Below are positions 1 to 10,644 of a stretch of DNA of 64,000 nucleotides, piece by piece. Below the pieces are notes generated by a model. The model was given only the letters and a program-made list of their open reading frames with translations, was not told the origin of the DNA and did not search any database. The first letter of the stretch is position 1. Every line of letters begins with the position of its first letter. Source of the stretch: Rhizophlyctis rosea (Eukaryota; Chytridiomycota; Chytridiomycetes; Rhizophlyctidales; Rhizophlyctidaceae); assembly GCA_027596075.1 (NCBI GenBank), contig JADGJC010000016.1:62001-126000 (forward strand), in the 5' to 3' direction. The position numbers and the translations under genes are program-made.

Positions 1-190
1 ATAAACAATGGGCTTACAATCATATGGGACAGGCTACCACTTACCGAGGATTAGGTATTGATATGGAGGTCTCGCTCAGGGTCGTACACAGCTCCGCATC
101 CTCCTTCTTGCTCGGTCTGATACGTACGAGGACCTTCACTGACTGGGACTTTGTGGATTTACCTTCAATGGAAGGTTCACCGGCCAGCAT
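1..190 (-). CDS. Kinesin-like motor protein, N-terminal fragment (runs off left edge)
   Basis: First coding exon of a minus-strand gene that continues beyond the left edge. From an ATG at 190 the frame reads a short Lys/Ser-rich leader and then VKVLVRIRPSKKED, the beta-1 strand signature that opens kinesin motor domains. Further down it reads SISIPNPR, as in several kinesins. The exon ends at 45 and a canonical GTAAGT donor follows at 44-39, so the P-loop and the rest of the motor lie outside the window. An in-frame ATG at 454 would give a longer N-terminus, but the extra residues look non-coding, so the inner ATG is preferred. The 'VRIRP' form resembles kinesin-12/KIF15 more than kinesin-1, but the subfamily cannot be fixed from about 48 residues. 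Confidence 0.6.
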
Positions 191-735
191 CTTGGGTCCG
201 CGTTGCCAAGCAGCACGCGGCGTGAAAGTTATGGCTGGTGGACGAAGGGAAGGGGTAGGCACTGTGCAAGGATGCACGTTGCTGACTCGTAGAAGCAACT
301 GAAGGTGTGAAATTACGATCTGAAAATTGGAGCGGATTTGACGGTAGTGATGTTTGAGTGTGAGTGCGAGAAAGGCAACTTCACCAGCATCAAGTCCACA
401 GAGTTCCGGTGTCTGCGCCACACGCTGAAAACTCCGACATGTTGTCCAGCCCATTGGACAGGACTTGGAGTTGGTGCGTTCTAACTTCTGGGGTCCGCAG
501 TAGGCTGGGAAAATTTCCTAAGCCCTTCAAAGCCTTTTTGGGTCCAATATCTGAAAACAACCAGTGGGTGTGACTTTATGGAAAGCCAGCACGAACGCTG
601 CCATGACTCAACTGCTTTCATATATTTGTACATTGTATGCGGCATATACCACCAGAATTAGCATTAGCATCATGCAAATCACCATCATGCAAATTGCCCA
701 AACCCTCCCTCCAAAACCAGCGGAGCAACACTTGC
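191..735. other. Intergenic region, no gene seen
   Basis: Spacer between the start of the kinesin gene and the 3' end of Lunapark. Short frames occur on both strands, but none resembles a known protein. It should hold the kinesin promoter and the Lunapark 3' UTR. Confidence 0.5.
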
Positions 736-2443
736 TCAATGCAACTCTTGCGCCTCCCCAGATGCGGCCCCAGAGCGCCTGTTCCGTAAACCTTCTGCTT
801 CCTCCGCACCCTCCTGCATGTCTTCTATTATCGATTCATCCAAACTCGGCTCCACAACATCCGTTGGCAACGCATAGGGCTCCACCGCATCTTCCTCCTT
901 CCCCGCAAGTGGACTCCCATCCATCACTGAAGCGGTATCGGCTGCTTCAACCACCTGCCCACGTAGCAAAACCTCTGGAGCAGAAGCGTTGCGTATTCTG
1001 GGTAGCGGCGTGGGAGTGTCGCCTAGTAAATGGTCGTCGTGAAGTTCGCCGCTCGGGGAAGTATGAAGGCCAAGGTCGTGATATGTCTTCGGGACATTGA
1101 GATGGTTGCACTTCATGCAACGGAACCCTGAACGTCCATCATCAATATGGCTGTATAAGTCGAAGAAATGCGCAACACGTACGAGCGCTTGAGTATGCCT
1201 CTGGAGGAACAAGCCCGTTGTGGGTGAAACACTCCTCGCAGATTAGAGCGTATTTGCTTTGGGGACCGTCAGAATCTCCAATCATTACATCCACGACTTT
1301 ATCAAGCCAGCCTTTCTGTGATGGTGGTGAAAATGTGGGTGCTGGCGGAAGTTTGGTCAGTTCAATTATCATTCATTCCGTACTAATGCAACAAACCTTC
1401 TGGGCGACGAGGCTCAGCTGCATTTGGCGCACCTGGAGGTGTGCCGCTGCTTTTTTGAGGACCAGACGGGCCCTGCCGTTGCAAACCTGTGGGTCCTGCA
1501 CGACATCAGAGGCAAGGTCCTCCAAATATGTTTGCGATGTTAGCAACAGAGGACATACCTGCGGGTTGGACTGCCGGTTGGAATGGGTGAGGCCGTCCAG
1601 TATTGGGCGCACCAGAATGGGGACCAGGCTGCTGCGGACCGCGTGGCATGTTGGGATTATTTTCGTTCGGACCGACCTTTTTGCCCTGTTGTGCAAAGCA
1701 AAGAGTTAGGAGATGCCCTTTCTATCGGGTGCATCTTTCGCTCACCTTTGGTGACGCTCCGGATGGGGAATCGTAACGTTCAATGAGGCCCTTCGTCATA
1801 TAGTATGCTGTCTTCTTCTTGAGTTCTTCCACCTACATACATCGTTAACCTCATCGCCACTACTTTGCTTGAGACATCAAAAGTGACCTTCTCTTTCTGC
1901 TTGATTTTCAGATTTTCCAGTTCCACCACTGTAGAAACGTATGAGCGTGAGCTTTTGCTAGAAAAAATCCATTCCGCCAACCTTCATGCCTGCGCCTATT
2001 GGTGTAGTAATAACGAATAAAGCGCCGTATTGTGTATAGTCTGGTCACAGAAAAATCAGTTTCCTATCGCATGACCCACACCCTTTGTTTACAATCAATG
2101 CAGACTTACAAAGGTGGACCAATGATGACCGGGCTCGTTTTTGCAAGCCAGATTTCCCAATCCTCCGTGCTGGTTCTGAAGTAAGTGAAGTAGATGAGGG
2201 TGTAGAAAGCGTAGATAGGGATGGAGTACAGGAGGAAGGCGTATAGAACGCGCCGCTCCCGTATAGCCAGGTCCGATATGCGAACTTCAGCTTTCCGAAT
2301 TTTGGCGTCAAAGTCCGCAAGGATTTTCTCCCAGTCGTCATCCTCCTACAATGGGTCTATTATCAGCAGCAGTTGAGGGAGTTCTGTTGTGCGCGCTTGT
2401 CCAACAATACCCTCTTCTTCATCCACGAGAATAGGTTCACCAT
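736..2443 (-). CDS. LNP1: Lunapark-like ER network protein
   Basis: ER membrane protein that stabilises three-way junctions of ER tubules. The spliced model starts at ATG 2443 (MVNLFSWMKKR), with exons 2443-2411, 2345-2110 and from 2040, then several more. Two hydrophobic segments follow a DDDWEKIL coiled segment (YAFLLYSIPIYAFYTLIYF, then the region after GPPL). A coiled coil ending KKKTAYYMTKGLIERYD is the strongest family signature. Next comes a Pro/Gly-rich linker, then a zinc finger: CEEC in KYALICEECFTHNG and, across a GTACGT intron, RCMKC. Together these give the CxxC...CxxC Lunapark finger. The acidic C-terminal tail has low complexity. All joins keep frame and use GT-AG. The neighbouring kinesin lies in the same orientation, with no sign of co-regulation. 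Confidence 0.9.
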
Positions 2444-2855
2444 TTTTGTCGCTGATCGTTATGTAGATATAATACTCAGGGCTTGCGCGGTTGTCACTAT
2501 ATGGGGAGAATGGGATGGGCCTGAACCGACTGTTATGGCTTCAAGGCTGACTTTTCTGGTGGGTGTAGCGGCATAACTTTGGAAGGAGAGTGATCAGGGG
2601 AAGTTCAGTGGGAAAGGCAGACGAAGAGGAGAAGTGGAAGACTGTTAGACCGTCTGACGCAGGCGGACATGTGACGGTTACACACAGGTGAGACCAGTTC
2701 AAAGCCACTTGTGGCTGGTAAGACGCGTTCACATGTGAAAGTTCAACCCCTCCCACAGTTGACACCCCTGCTTCAAACCCCTGTTGCGCTTTGGTGCCGT
2801 AGACTCAGCAACCTACTCCCTCATCTACAAGGCTATTTTTAACCTATCGCTGAAA
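2444..2855. other. Divergent promoter region (Lunapark / hydroxyacyl-CoA dehydrogenase)
   Basis: 412 bp between the start codons of two divergent genes, so both promoters must lie here. An AT-rich stretch (ctatttttaacc) lies about 20 bp before the + strand ATG. No convincing TATA box or known operator was seen. Confidence 0.5.
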
Positions 2856-4139
2856 ATGTCCTCTCTTTTCCGTGCCGCGTACCGTGCTGGTGTTGCACCA
2901 AGCAGAACGCATATTGTCAGCCGCCAGCTGCAAGCGGCCATGTATTCCTCCGGGGTGGATGTTCAGACTATTACCGTCATCGGCTCTGGTATTGTCTATC
3001 GTCCTGGAATTCCCATAAGCCCCTAATGCACGCACTGACACCGCTATGCACCGTGTTTGTTAGGTTTGATGGGTGCAGGCATCGTTCAAGTGGCGGCACA
3101 GTCTGGGTACAGGGTCACAATGGTAGACCTGAACCAAGACTCCCTGTCCAAAGGCCAGAACATCATCACCTCTTCCCTCCGGCGCGTGGCCAAAAAGAAA
3201 TACGCAGACGACGCCTCCGCAGCCCAAAAGTTCATTGACGAAGTCCACTCGCGCATCCAAACCTCCACCGACTCCGAAAAAGCCGCCTCCACCAGTCAAC
3301 TTGTCGTCGAAGCCATCGTCGAGCACCTCCCCACCAAACAAAAACTTTTCGGCGCCCTAGACTCCGCAGCACCAAAAACCACCATCTTTGCTAGCAACAC
3401 TTCGTCTTTGCCCATTTCAGATATTGCATCGAGCGTCAGTGACGAAAGACGGACACGATTTGGCGGGCTTCATTTCTTCAACCCGGTCCCGCAAATGAAG
3501 CTAGTTGAGATTATCAGGATCCCCGAAACTTCCGAGGATGTCTTCCAGTCCCTTTACGCCGTGACCAAAAAGATGGGGAAGACTCCTGTGGCGTGTAAAG
3601 ATACTCCAGGGTAAATGGGTTATGATTGAATTATTGACCGATTTGACCATCATCCTGAACACTCCGTCGTTCCCACTTAGTTTCATCGTGAACCGCCTAT
3701 TGGTTCCCTACATGATGGAGGCTCTCCGCCTGGTGGAGCGAGGTGATGCAACAAAGGAAGACGTCGACACGGGAATGAAACTTGGGGCGGGTTATCGTAC
3801 GTAGCTTGCCTTGTAACTTCCTGCATCCACATCACTTAACCTTCCCAAATCAGCGATGGGACCCTTCGAGCTGATGGACGTGAGTAGCCTCGCCTGAACC
3901 CCTTGATTTCTGTCCGTTGCTAGCCTCTAACTAATTTCCATGAAAAACAGTACGTCGGCCTCGACACTGTCAAGTTCATCACGGACGGCTGGTACGCCAG
4001 TGGCAAAGGTATCAAGGGAGACAAGTTGGTTGCACCATCAAGTTTGCTCAACAAGTTGGTGGCGGAGAAGTCATTGGGACGCAAATCGGGCAAAGGTTTC
4101 TATTCATATGAAGGCGTTGGTGCGGATAAGAAGAAATGA
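2856..4139 (+). CDS. 3-hydroxyacyl-CoA dehydrogenase, mitochondrial (HADH type)
   Basis: Oxidises L-3-hydroxyacyl-CoA to 3-ketoacyl-CoA with NAD+ (beta-oxidation third step). Five exons: 2856-2988, 3064-3610, 3681-3796, 3854-3879 and 3951-4139, giving 336 aa with all junctions in frame. The N-terminus ([19 protein letters not shown]) is Arg/Ser/Ala-rich without acids, like a mitochondrial presequence. The NAD-binding glycine motif GSGLMGAGI spans intron 1. The catalytic His lies in [14 protein letters not shown], and the Asn-containing ASNTSSLPI segment and C-terminal [11 protein letters not shown] are typical of the family. The small 26-nt fourth exon (MGPFELMD) is conserved in position. The gene converges on the carnitine-biosynthesis-like gene at 4365-5673. 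A closely related 3-hydroxybutyryl-CoA dehydrogenase function is possible. Confidence 0.92.
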
Positions 4140-4364
4140 TGAAAACAAGGTCGGCATGTCTTCAGTGCTCACTAGTTAATATGATTTCCAAGTCGCTTAT
4201 TGCGGTGTATTTGCTTGATCACCATCGACGGCGTGGATCTATTATGGGAACATCTCTTATGTTCGTGTCCAAAGGATATTGTCCACGTGCAGACTGACGG
4301 TGAGGCGGCGCAGGATGCTGTGGACAATGCCCTTCTAACATCCGCCTCCTCTACGTTAAGCCCT

Positions 4365-5673
4365 CTATAATCTAACCTTTCCCACACCCTCTACCCTCAA
4401 CTTATCCTTAAAATCATCCCAATCAACATACGTCCCCTTCAAATGCCGTTCCCCACTCTCACTGTCAAACTCCGTCCGCCCATGCAACACCCTCCGATTC
4501 GCAAAAATCACACAATCCCCCTCCCCCAAAAGCGTTGTGTAAACCATCCCATCAGCATTCAGCAAATCCGTAAAAACCTGGAAAGCCTCATAAAACTTTT
4601 CCACGTCCTCCGGCGACGCTTCCATAGGGCCTTGGAATGGTGGTGCGTAATAGACATTATAGTATTCGTTTAGGTCGTTGGGGATGATGGTCGCACGTCG
4701 GAAGTGGTAGTGGCGGTTGTCGTTTTGGTAGTGGAATGTTACGGGGGTGGTGGTGAGGGTTTTGTAGTGGGTTGGGTGTTGGTGTTTGAGGATTTGGATT
4801 GCGCGGTGGGAATCGACGAAGATGGAGGAACCGCCTTTGACGGTGTTACGGAGGCAGTGGAGGAATTGGAGGCCTGGTGGAGCTTCGAAGTAACTTCATA
4901 CGAGGTGGGGGATTGTTGTATGAGCCATTGTGCTGAGGACGTTGCGTGCTCAGCGTAACTCTCTAAAGGCCAACTTACAGTAAGTCCATATGAAGTCCCA
5001 AAGGTAAAGATGTGTATGCAATGTTTTTGGCTTGCGGTACGCTCTTTACATCCCACGATGTTCCATAGAACGTTTCCCGTATACATCCGAAGCGATGAGC
5101 AAGTTCTTCCACTTGCTTGTCATTGGTCGGTACGCCTCTAATGAAAACCAATCCATACTCGCTTAATTGCGTCAATGCAGATCGGAAACCAGTCGTATCG
5201 CTCTTGTCCATGACCGATTCATATGTCACATCCTTCCTTACGCGTGAGTAGGCATCACTATCCCACGTGGTTGGCTCTAAAGCAGCGTGTCGTTGCGCGA
5301 GACGTGTGGTATCGTACGCTCGATCAGAAAGCCACTCCAAATCGTATGTCGAAGTATGTTTTCCCGTCTGTCGTCCCGCGCCTATGATATTGTCTGGTGG
5401 AGGTCGAAGACTACCTTCTGGCCAAACGACTTTCAAAACAGGGCGCACTCCCGGTCCGCCCTCCACAACTTCAACGTGTTCTGGTTTGACGGTGAGCGAC
5501 ACGTCGCCTGAGGAGTGGAGCTTTTGTCGGTTGGAGGGGTGGACGCAGTTTGGACATTGGCAGTTGTCTCGCAGCCAGGTGTAGTGGAATGTCGACTGGG
5601 GATGTTCTTGTTTGTTTGGCCAGGATAAGGTGAGAGTTTTTGCGTCGAGGTGGAGGGAGGAGTTATGTGTCAA
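4365..5673 (-). CDS. Gamma-butyrobetaine dioxygenase-like 2-oxoglutarate oxygenase
   Basis: Fe(II)/2-oxoglutarate oxygenase of the BBOX/TMLH group, expected to hydroxylate gamma-butyrobetaine to carnitine. Two exons, 5673-4979 and 4893-4365, give 407 aa. The N-terminal domain has WLRDNCQCPNCVHP, the Cys/His zinc site of this group. The iron ligands are visible as HMD just before the intron and the distal His in RRVLHGR. LQFLHC after the intron is also conserved in the family. Trimethyllysine dioxygenase is the main alternative; the intact zinc motif is seen in both. No clear presequence is present before MTHNSSLHLD, so an upstream exon cannot be excluded. It is tail-to-tail with HADH, 225 bp apart. 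Confidence 0.85.
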
Positions 5674-6402
5674 GCGTTGCTAAAGTGAATTGTGAAGTGA
5701 TTCGCGCACTGTTGAGACTTGAGTGGAGGAGGCAGGTGGGATGGAGCGACAGTAAGGTGCATACCTGGATCGTAGAGGAGGCTATCCGCGAATAGAAGGC
5801 GTTACTTGCTTTCAAGCGGATAGAAAGCTTTGATAACATGGCTGATATTGAGCGGTCTTTTCAGGTGGGTGTTCTGGTGAACGGAGACGAGCAGATGCGA
5901 GCGTGCAACTAAAAGGGCAAAAGCTCACGGAAGGGACCCAAGTGGAGTCCAAGATCCGGTTTGGCGGCACAGACAAAGCAAACAAGCCACATCACCAGGG
6001 TCCATGACCTGCATCCCCACCTGCATCTCCTCATGAAACAATCCAGGCAAGCAACAAACAGTCCTGCAATGATATATCACTCTCCTGCCTCTTTTTAAGG
6101 AACTTGGATCACCATTATGTAAACTAGTCATCTTCATATCAAATGTTGTTGGGTTTCGCGCGGGCTCTACTACACAGTGTATCGCGACCGCGCCAGTCGC
6201 GCCATGCTGAATGAGTGTGAGTGTACTGACGTCCTCCCTGCGGGTGAGTCGCGCCACCGTCAAGGTTTGAGACTTGGCGCATATGTCACGATCACGATTT
6301 CCCACCGTCCGCACTCTTTGCCACTTTATTCCAATGTTCAGTATAGTGTCCTTCATCACACACAAGGAGTAGCTTCTGCTTTACGGCAAATCGCACTAAA
6401 GA
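5674..6402. other. Intergenic region between divergent genes
   Basis: 729 bp upstream of both flanking genes. A 146-codon minus-strand frame (5925-6365) is open but has low resemblance to any protein and was not accepted. No repeats or RNA genes were seen. Confidence 0.4.
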
Positions 6403-8711
6403 ATGCAAAGCTCACCACTAGATTTTGCGAAATCCCACGATGACCCTCTGGTTGCGGAGTACTACGAAGACGGCCATTCGCTATCGTATTTCGATTTGGT
6501 TACAGCACTTCGTAACAAAAGGAGGCGTACAGAACAATCACACTCGGTTGGCAGTGAAAGGTGAGAAGTGATACCTTTATACCGATTTCTTGCTTCTGTC
6601 ACCTCACTCTATTATTTAGCATGGAGGACAATCTGACTTTGAACGATGGTCCGACAACTTCCTCTCAGCTCTCTCTTTCAGTCCGCCGATCTGGACGTGT
6701 GCCAATGAAGCCAGACTTTTACACCGACGTCACCCCAGTCACTCCAGTCAAAATGTGTCTACCAGTTGCAGCAAAAAGGCGAAGGATTCAAAAGGTCCCA
6801 CTGGATGCCCAAGGGAAGCCGATCTTTCCAATGCAGCTTGGTAAACATACGGTACATGCGTTGGGGGAGGTTGTGTATGACCGGAAGACGTTCCACACCG
6901 ATCGGTACATCTATCCGGTTGGATATCGTGCATCAAGGTACGATTCTCCACGAGTATCACCGATCACACACTGGATATCAAATTTAATCACCAAGTATTG
7001 CTAGACCATACCATAGCACAGTCGACCCGGATGCAACAACCAATTACATGTGCAGTGTCACGGACGGTGGGGAAGGGCCACACTTCCACGTGGTGCCGGA
7101 GGACAGCCCGCAGAATGGGGTTGTTGCAGATACTCCATTTCGCGCGTGGACAAGCATCATCAGAGGTACGTATGATCGCTTCATGAAACGGGATTATCTC
7201 ATCTAAGCATGCCACAGCCGCAAACGCAATCCGCGATGATGAGCTCAGCGGTTGCTCCTCTGGACAGGAGTACTTCGGATTTACCCAATCCACCATTGCG
7301 TCACTCATTCAGGCGTTACCCAATGCGGAGAAGTGTGAAGCTTATGTCTGGCAGGAAGTACGTTTCGGGCAATTGATTTTGTTTGTTATGTTTTGATGTG
7401 ACTGTAAGTATCAGTATTGATATTTACATCCATATACACGGCAATCAGTTTGAGGTGATCAAAGGCCGCGGCACGAAGCATGTCAATCGCAAATTGGACG
7501 GCACTCTCCCGGCCAGCTATACGCTTATGATGGACGAAGGTGCGACAGGACGCACTACGTCGACTAAGAGGACTTCGAAAGATAAGCTGGATCAGTTTCT
7601 GGAGAACGCCGATACCATTCTGTCCAATATACAGTCGAAACAATGGGAGTTCTGCGATTGCTCAGAAACGGAGTATCGTCATCCAGAAAGCGGCATGTCG
7701 TCCCGCGATACTCAAAGAAACCTATGTCCTCATGGGTACCCGGTGCGATCCGTTCAAGCAACAAGTGCCGGTTACGGTTCTTCAAGCGACGGAGGAGAAG
7801 TAAAGGGCCCCAGGAAACGGAAGCGAGTGCTCAGAGTTGTGGATAGTGATGTGGATGATGAGCATTTCGATCAGGCGACAGCGAAGGGAGAAGAGGGCGA
7901 TAGTACCAGCGCCGATATGAAAGTTGGAGGAGCGGGAGACACCGAAGCAACGGGGCACTTGGCGGAGGAGGAGGATAACGGAATGAGTGACGAAAAAGGC
8001 CTCTTTGAGACGTACGCGGATACCCTCGAGTACCTGCTCAATGAATTTCATGAGGCGTTAGAAGCAAATTCATCTCAATCGGCACCAAATGATCCTCACA
8101 ACGTCAGTACCCACCATTCCGACAACGGCCAACCTTCCCAGAAGCTGAAAGGCGAAGAAGCACAAATCAACTCTCCCATGTTCACACACGCGCTTGATCA
8201 GGTCTCAGATCCAAGCCCACATCTCGCCGACAACAACTCAGAAGCAAACCTACAGCAACTGACGCCCAACATTCCCGACAATACCACCCCACAATCCATC
8301 ATCACCAACCCAACCACCAACGCCGACCAACTCTCCACCCTCAACTCCCTCCCCCTCACAGACCTCCAAACCCACCTCGCAACCCTCGTCAACGAATCCA
8401 ACACCACAACCACCCGCTCAATTACGCTCTCCCGAATCCTCAGCCTTGAACGCCTTCTCACAATCCAGAGAAAAGTCCAAGAAGAGCTACAAGATCGGTT
8501 GATGGCCGAGCGGAGCGCGGAGATTGAGCGGTTGATGAAACAGGCGCGGGAGGTGAGGAGGTTTGAGAGGAGGGTGGGAGAGCAGGAGGAGCGGTATGTG
8601 AGGTGGGAGGATGAGTGTGAGGAGAAGGGAGAAGAGGCAGAGGAGAGGGCGAGGAAGTTGAAGGAAGGAGTGGGGAGACGTGGCAGGGGGAGGCCGAGGA
8701 AGTGTGGGTAG
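6403..8711 (+). CDS. FYRN/FYRC-domain chromatin protein with C-terminal AT-hook
   Basis: Exons 6403-6560, 6620-6937, 7005-7165, 7218-7357 and 7449-8711 join in frame to 679 aa. A basic patch (AAKRRRIQK) precedes the FYRN domain (GEVVYDRKTFHTDRYIYPVG, then ASRPYHSTVDPD). A linker leads to the FYRC domain (AWTSIIRAAN, GQEYFGFTQSTIASLIQ, CEAYVWQEFEVIKG). FYR domains occur in trithorax/KMT2 methyltransferases, JARID1 demethylases and TBRG1. Only the FYR pair is present here, without SET or JmjC, so a TBRG1-like chromatin subunit is most likely. The long C-terminal half is acidic, then contains a predicted coiled coil (LERLLTIQRKVQEEL...), and ends GRRGRGRPRKCG, a textbook AT-hook. Nuclear location and DNA binding are inferred. 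Confidence 0.85.
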
Positions 8712-9133
8712 TAGGTTACGGGCATTTTGGGTCGTTGACCATAAGCCGAAGTGCAGAAAGGGCTCCACACAAAATCCGGAAGATGTGTACGTGCAGAATT
8801 TGCAATTGAGTTTTGGTCATGCAACGTCACATCTGCACACACTCTTTGGAATACGGAATGTCTCTTAAAGTGCACGCACTCGTTGGAATAGGGAATGTCT
8901 CTCAAAGGAGAGAGAGCCGATGCAACGGACATCAAACCGAAGTCCAATCTCAACACACGGCGCTCAATCCCATCGCAGCTTTTTTTCTCAAAGGCGCCCC
9001 ATTCTGCATACCATAAAGAAGAACTTGGTAAAGAATAAACATACATACTACCAAAATCACAAAAAGAAGGAATTTGTACAATGGAAAAGGTATAAACCAC
9101 GCCCCGATCCACGGAGGCAACAAAATGGCACCA
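8712..9133. other. Convergent 3' spacer
   Basis: 422 bp between the 3' ends of the FYR gene and Vps24. It contains a short imperfect duplication: ttggaatacggaatgtctc near 8850 and ttggaatagggaatgtctc near 8882. No gene was seen. Confidence 0.5.
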
Positions 9134-10088
9134 TCACATGGACCGCAAAGCCGTTAATCTGGCCTGCATGGTGTCCAGTTCCGGTTCCTCTTCTTCCGGT
9201 TTCTCCACCTGTTGAACGAGATGATTTTCAGCATGCCGGTTCACGAGAGACTCCGGTAAATGCGACAAATAGCGAAGGGAATTGAGTGCTTCTAAAGCAG
9301 ACAAATAACTTACCTCCAAAGGCGCTCCAACCGTTCCAGCTTCCCCTAATGCACCGTCCGTCAACTCGAACAGAATGTTGTTTACTTCGCTTTCCGCCTC
9401 CTCCTCAATGTCGTCTTCGTCGCCCATTGCTATTGCGTCTTCCATCATTTCGTCGATGATGCCCGCCTGTAGACGGAGAGTGATGTGAGATGTGGCGTTT
9501 TGATGTTGAACGCGGTGCTGCCTGGCAATAGTATATGTGTGGAGCAATAGGAAGCCGCAAATCAACGCACCTTCATCATTTCCTGACTCATCTCCTGCAT
9601 TGTGTTGTGTATTTCAGGCAGCTTGACCAGGTTGTTGACGAGTTTCATGATGTCGGTAGATTTTTGGAGGCTGCCTGCTACTTTGAGTGTAGCTATTGTG
9701 GCGTGTTCACCGTTAGCGAAAGGGCTGTCAAAGATGCAATATCACCGCATCTCTCCCACTAAGGGAACTCCCATCTCCCCCCTCATTCCAACTCACCCAA
9801 CTGTTGCTGCATATGCATCACCAACGAGTTCAACTGAGCCTTCGACGTGTACATCCTCTCCCTCGCCTTCCTACTCCGTACAATCTCCTTCGCCAAGATT
9901 TTGCAGGATGTGACGTCGTTCCGTTTTGCGGCGGCTTTTATTGTTCGTTTGACTTTTGCTTCCTCCGCGTCGATGCCTCGTATTCCTTTGTCGAGTTCTC
10001 GCTCTTGCGCTCGTATGGATTGTCGCCATTTTTTGACTTGTTCTTCGGGTGTTAGGCGTTTGCCGATTAGCATTTCTACTACGTTCAT
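9134..10088 (-). CDS. VPS24: ESCRT-III subunit Vps24/CHMP3
   Basis: Forms part of the ESCRT-III filament that cuts membrane necks during multivesicular-body sorting and abscission. Exons 10088-9797, 9692-9571, 9466-9314 and 9208-9134 give 213 aa, the normal family length. The basic first helix (KKWRQSIRAQERELDKGIRG, then AKRNDVTSCKILAKEIVRSRKA) is followed across intron 1 by TLKVAGSLQKSTDIMK, nearly identical to animal CHMP3. The acidic second half (GDEDDIEEEAESEVNNILFE) leads to the C-terminal MIT-interacting helix ELDTMQARLTALRSM. Intron 1 uses an acatag-type acceptor, because the more distal cag acceptor would break the frame. Confidence 0.93.
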
Positions 10089-10644
10089 GGTTGGGGTGTG
10101 TGGATGTGGGGATCGAGATACGGTGGTGGTTGTATGTTTAAGTATACGAGGGACGGGCTCCGTTTGCGTGATCGTTGAGCGTATGGAGGAGTAGTTTTGG
10201 GTAAAGCAATAATAGAGTGGACCACAACTAGATGCGAATAGTCTGTCCCTTCGGTTCTGTAGTTTGGGTCGAAGGGAGCGTTGTAAGTCAAGACACCCGA
10301 TTTCGCATAAGCCTTTCACTCAAAGTGGTTGGCGACGTTTGTGACGAGCGGTGCTGAGTTCCCTCGGCTGTCTTTGCCTGCACCTGGCGCAGGTACTACG
10401 GTACAACCTGACCCTCGACCCAAATGAGATTCTTTATACTTACTGTTGGTACAGATATTCCCTCCTGATTTGAGAAACGGTCGGGTGACAAGGACGGCCT
10501 GTGAATGGGAGAGTGGTGTAAACGAAATGGGAAGGTGCGGAGTGCAGTCTTGTCCGACCCATGCAGATCCAACCTGTGTAACCAAAATTGGGCTGACTGC
10601 TTACGGAATCCACCCATGACACGACACATTGACACAAGATCGAG
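10089..10644. other. Intergenic region between divergent genes
   Basis: About 556 bp with the promoters of VPS24 (-) and the vWA-domain gene (+). The true first exon of the vWA gene may lie inside its right end, because that gene lacks an obvious ATG. Confidence 0.4.

Noticed and set aside
5925..6365. 146-codon minus frame in a divergent promoter region
   Set aside because: Composition unlike a protein, and no similarity recognised.
8198..9112. 304-codon minus-strand open frame
   Set aside because: Mostly antisense to the coding C-terminal half of the FYR-domain gene, and without domain resemblance.
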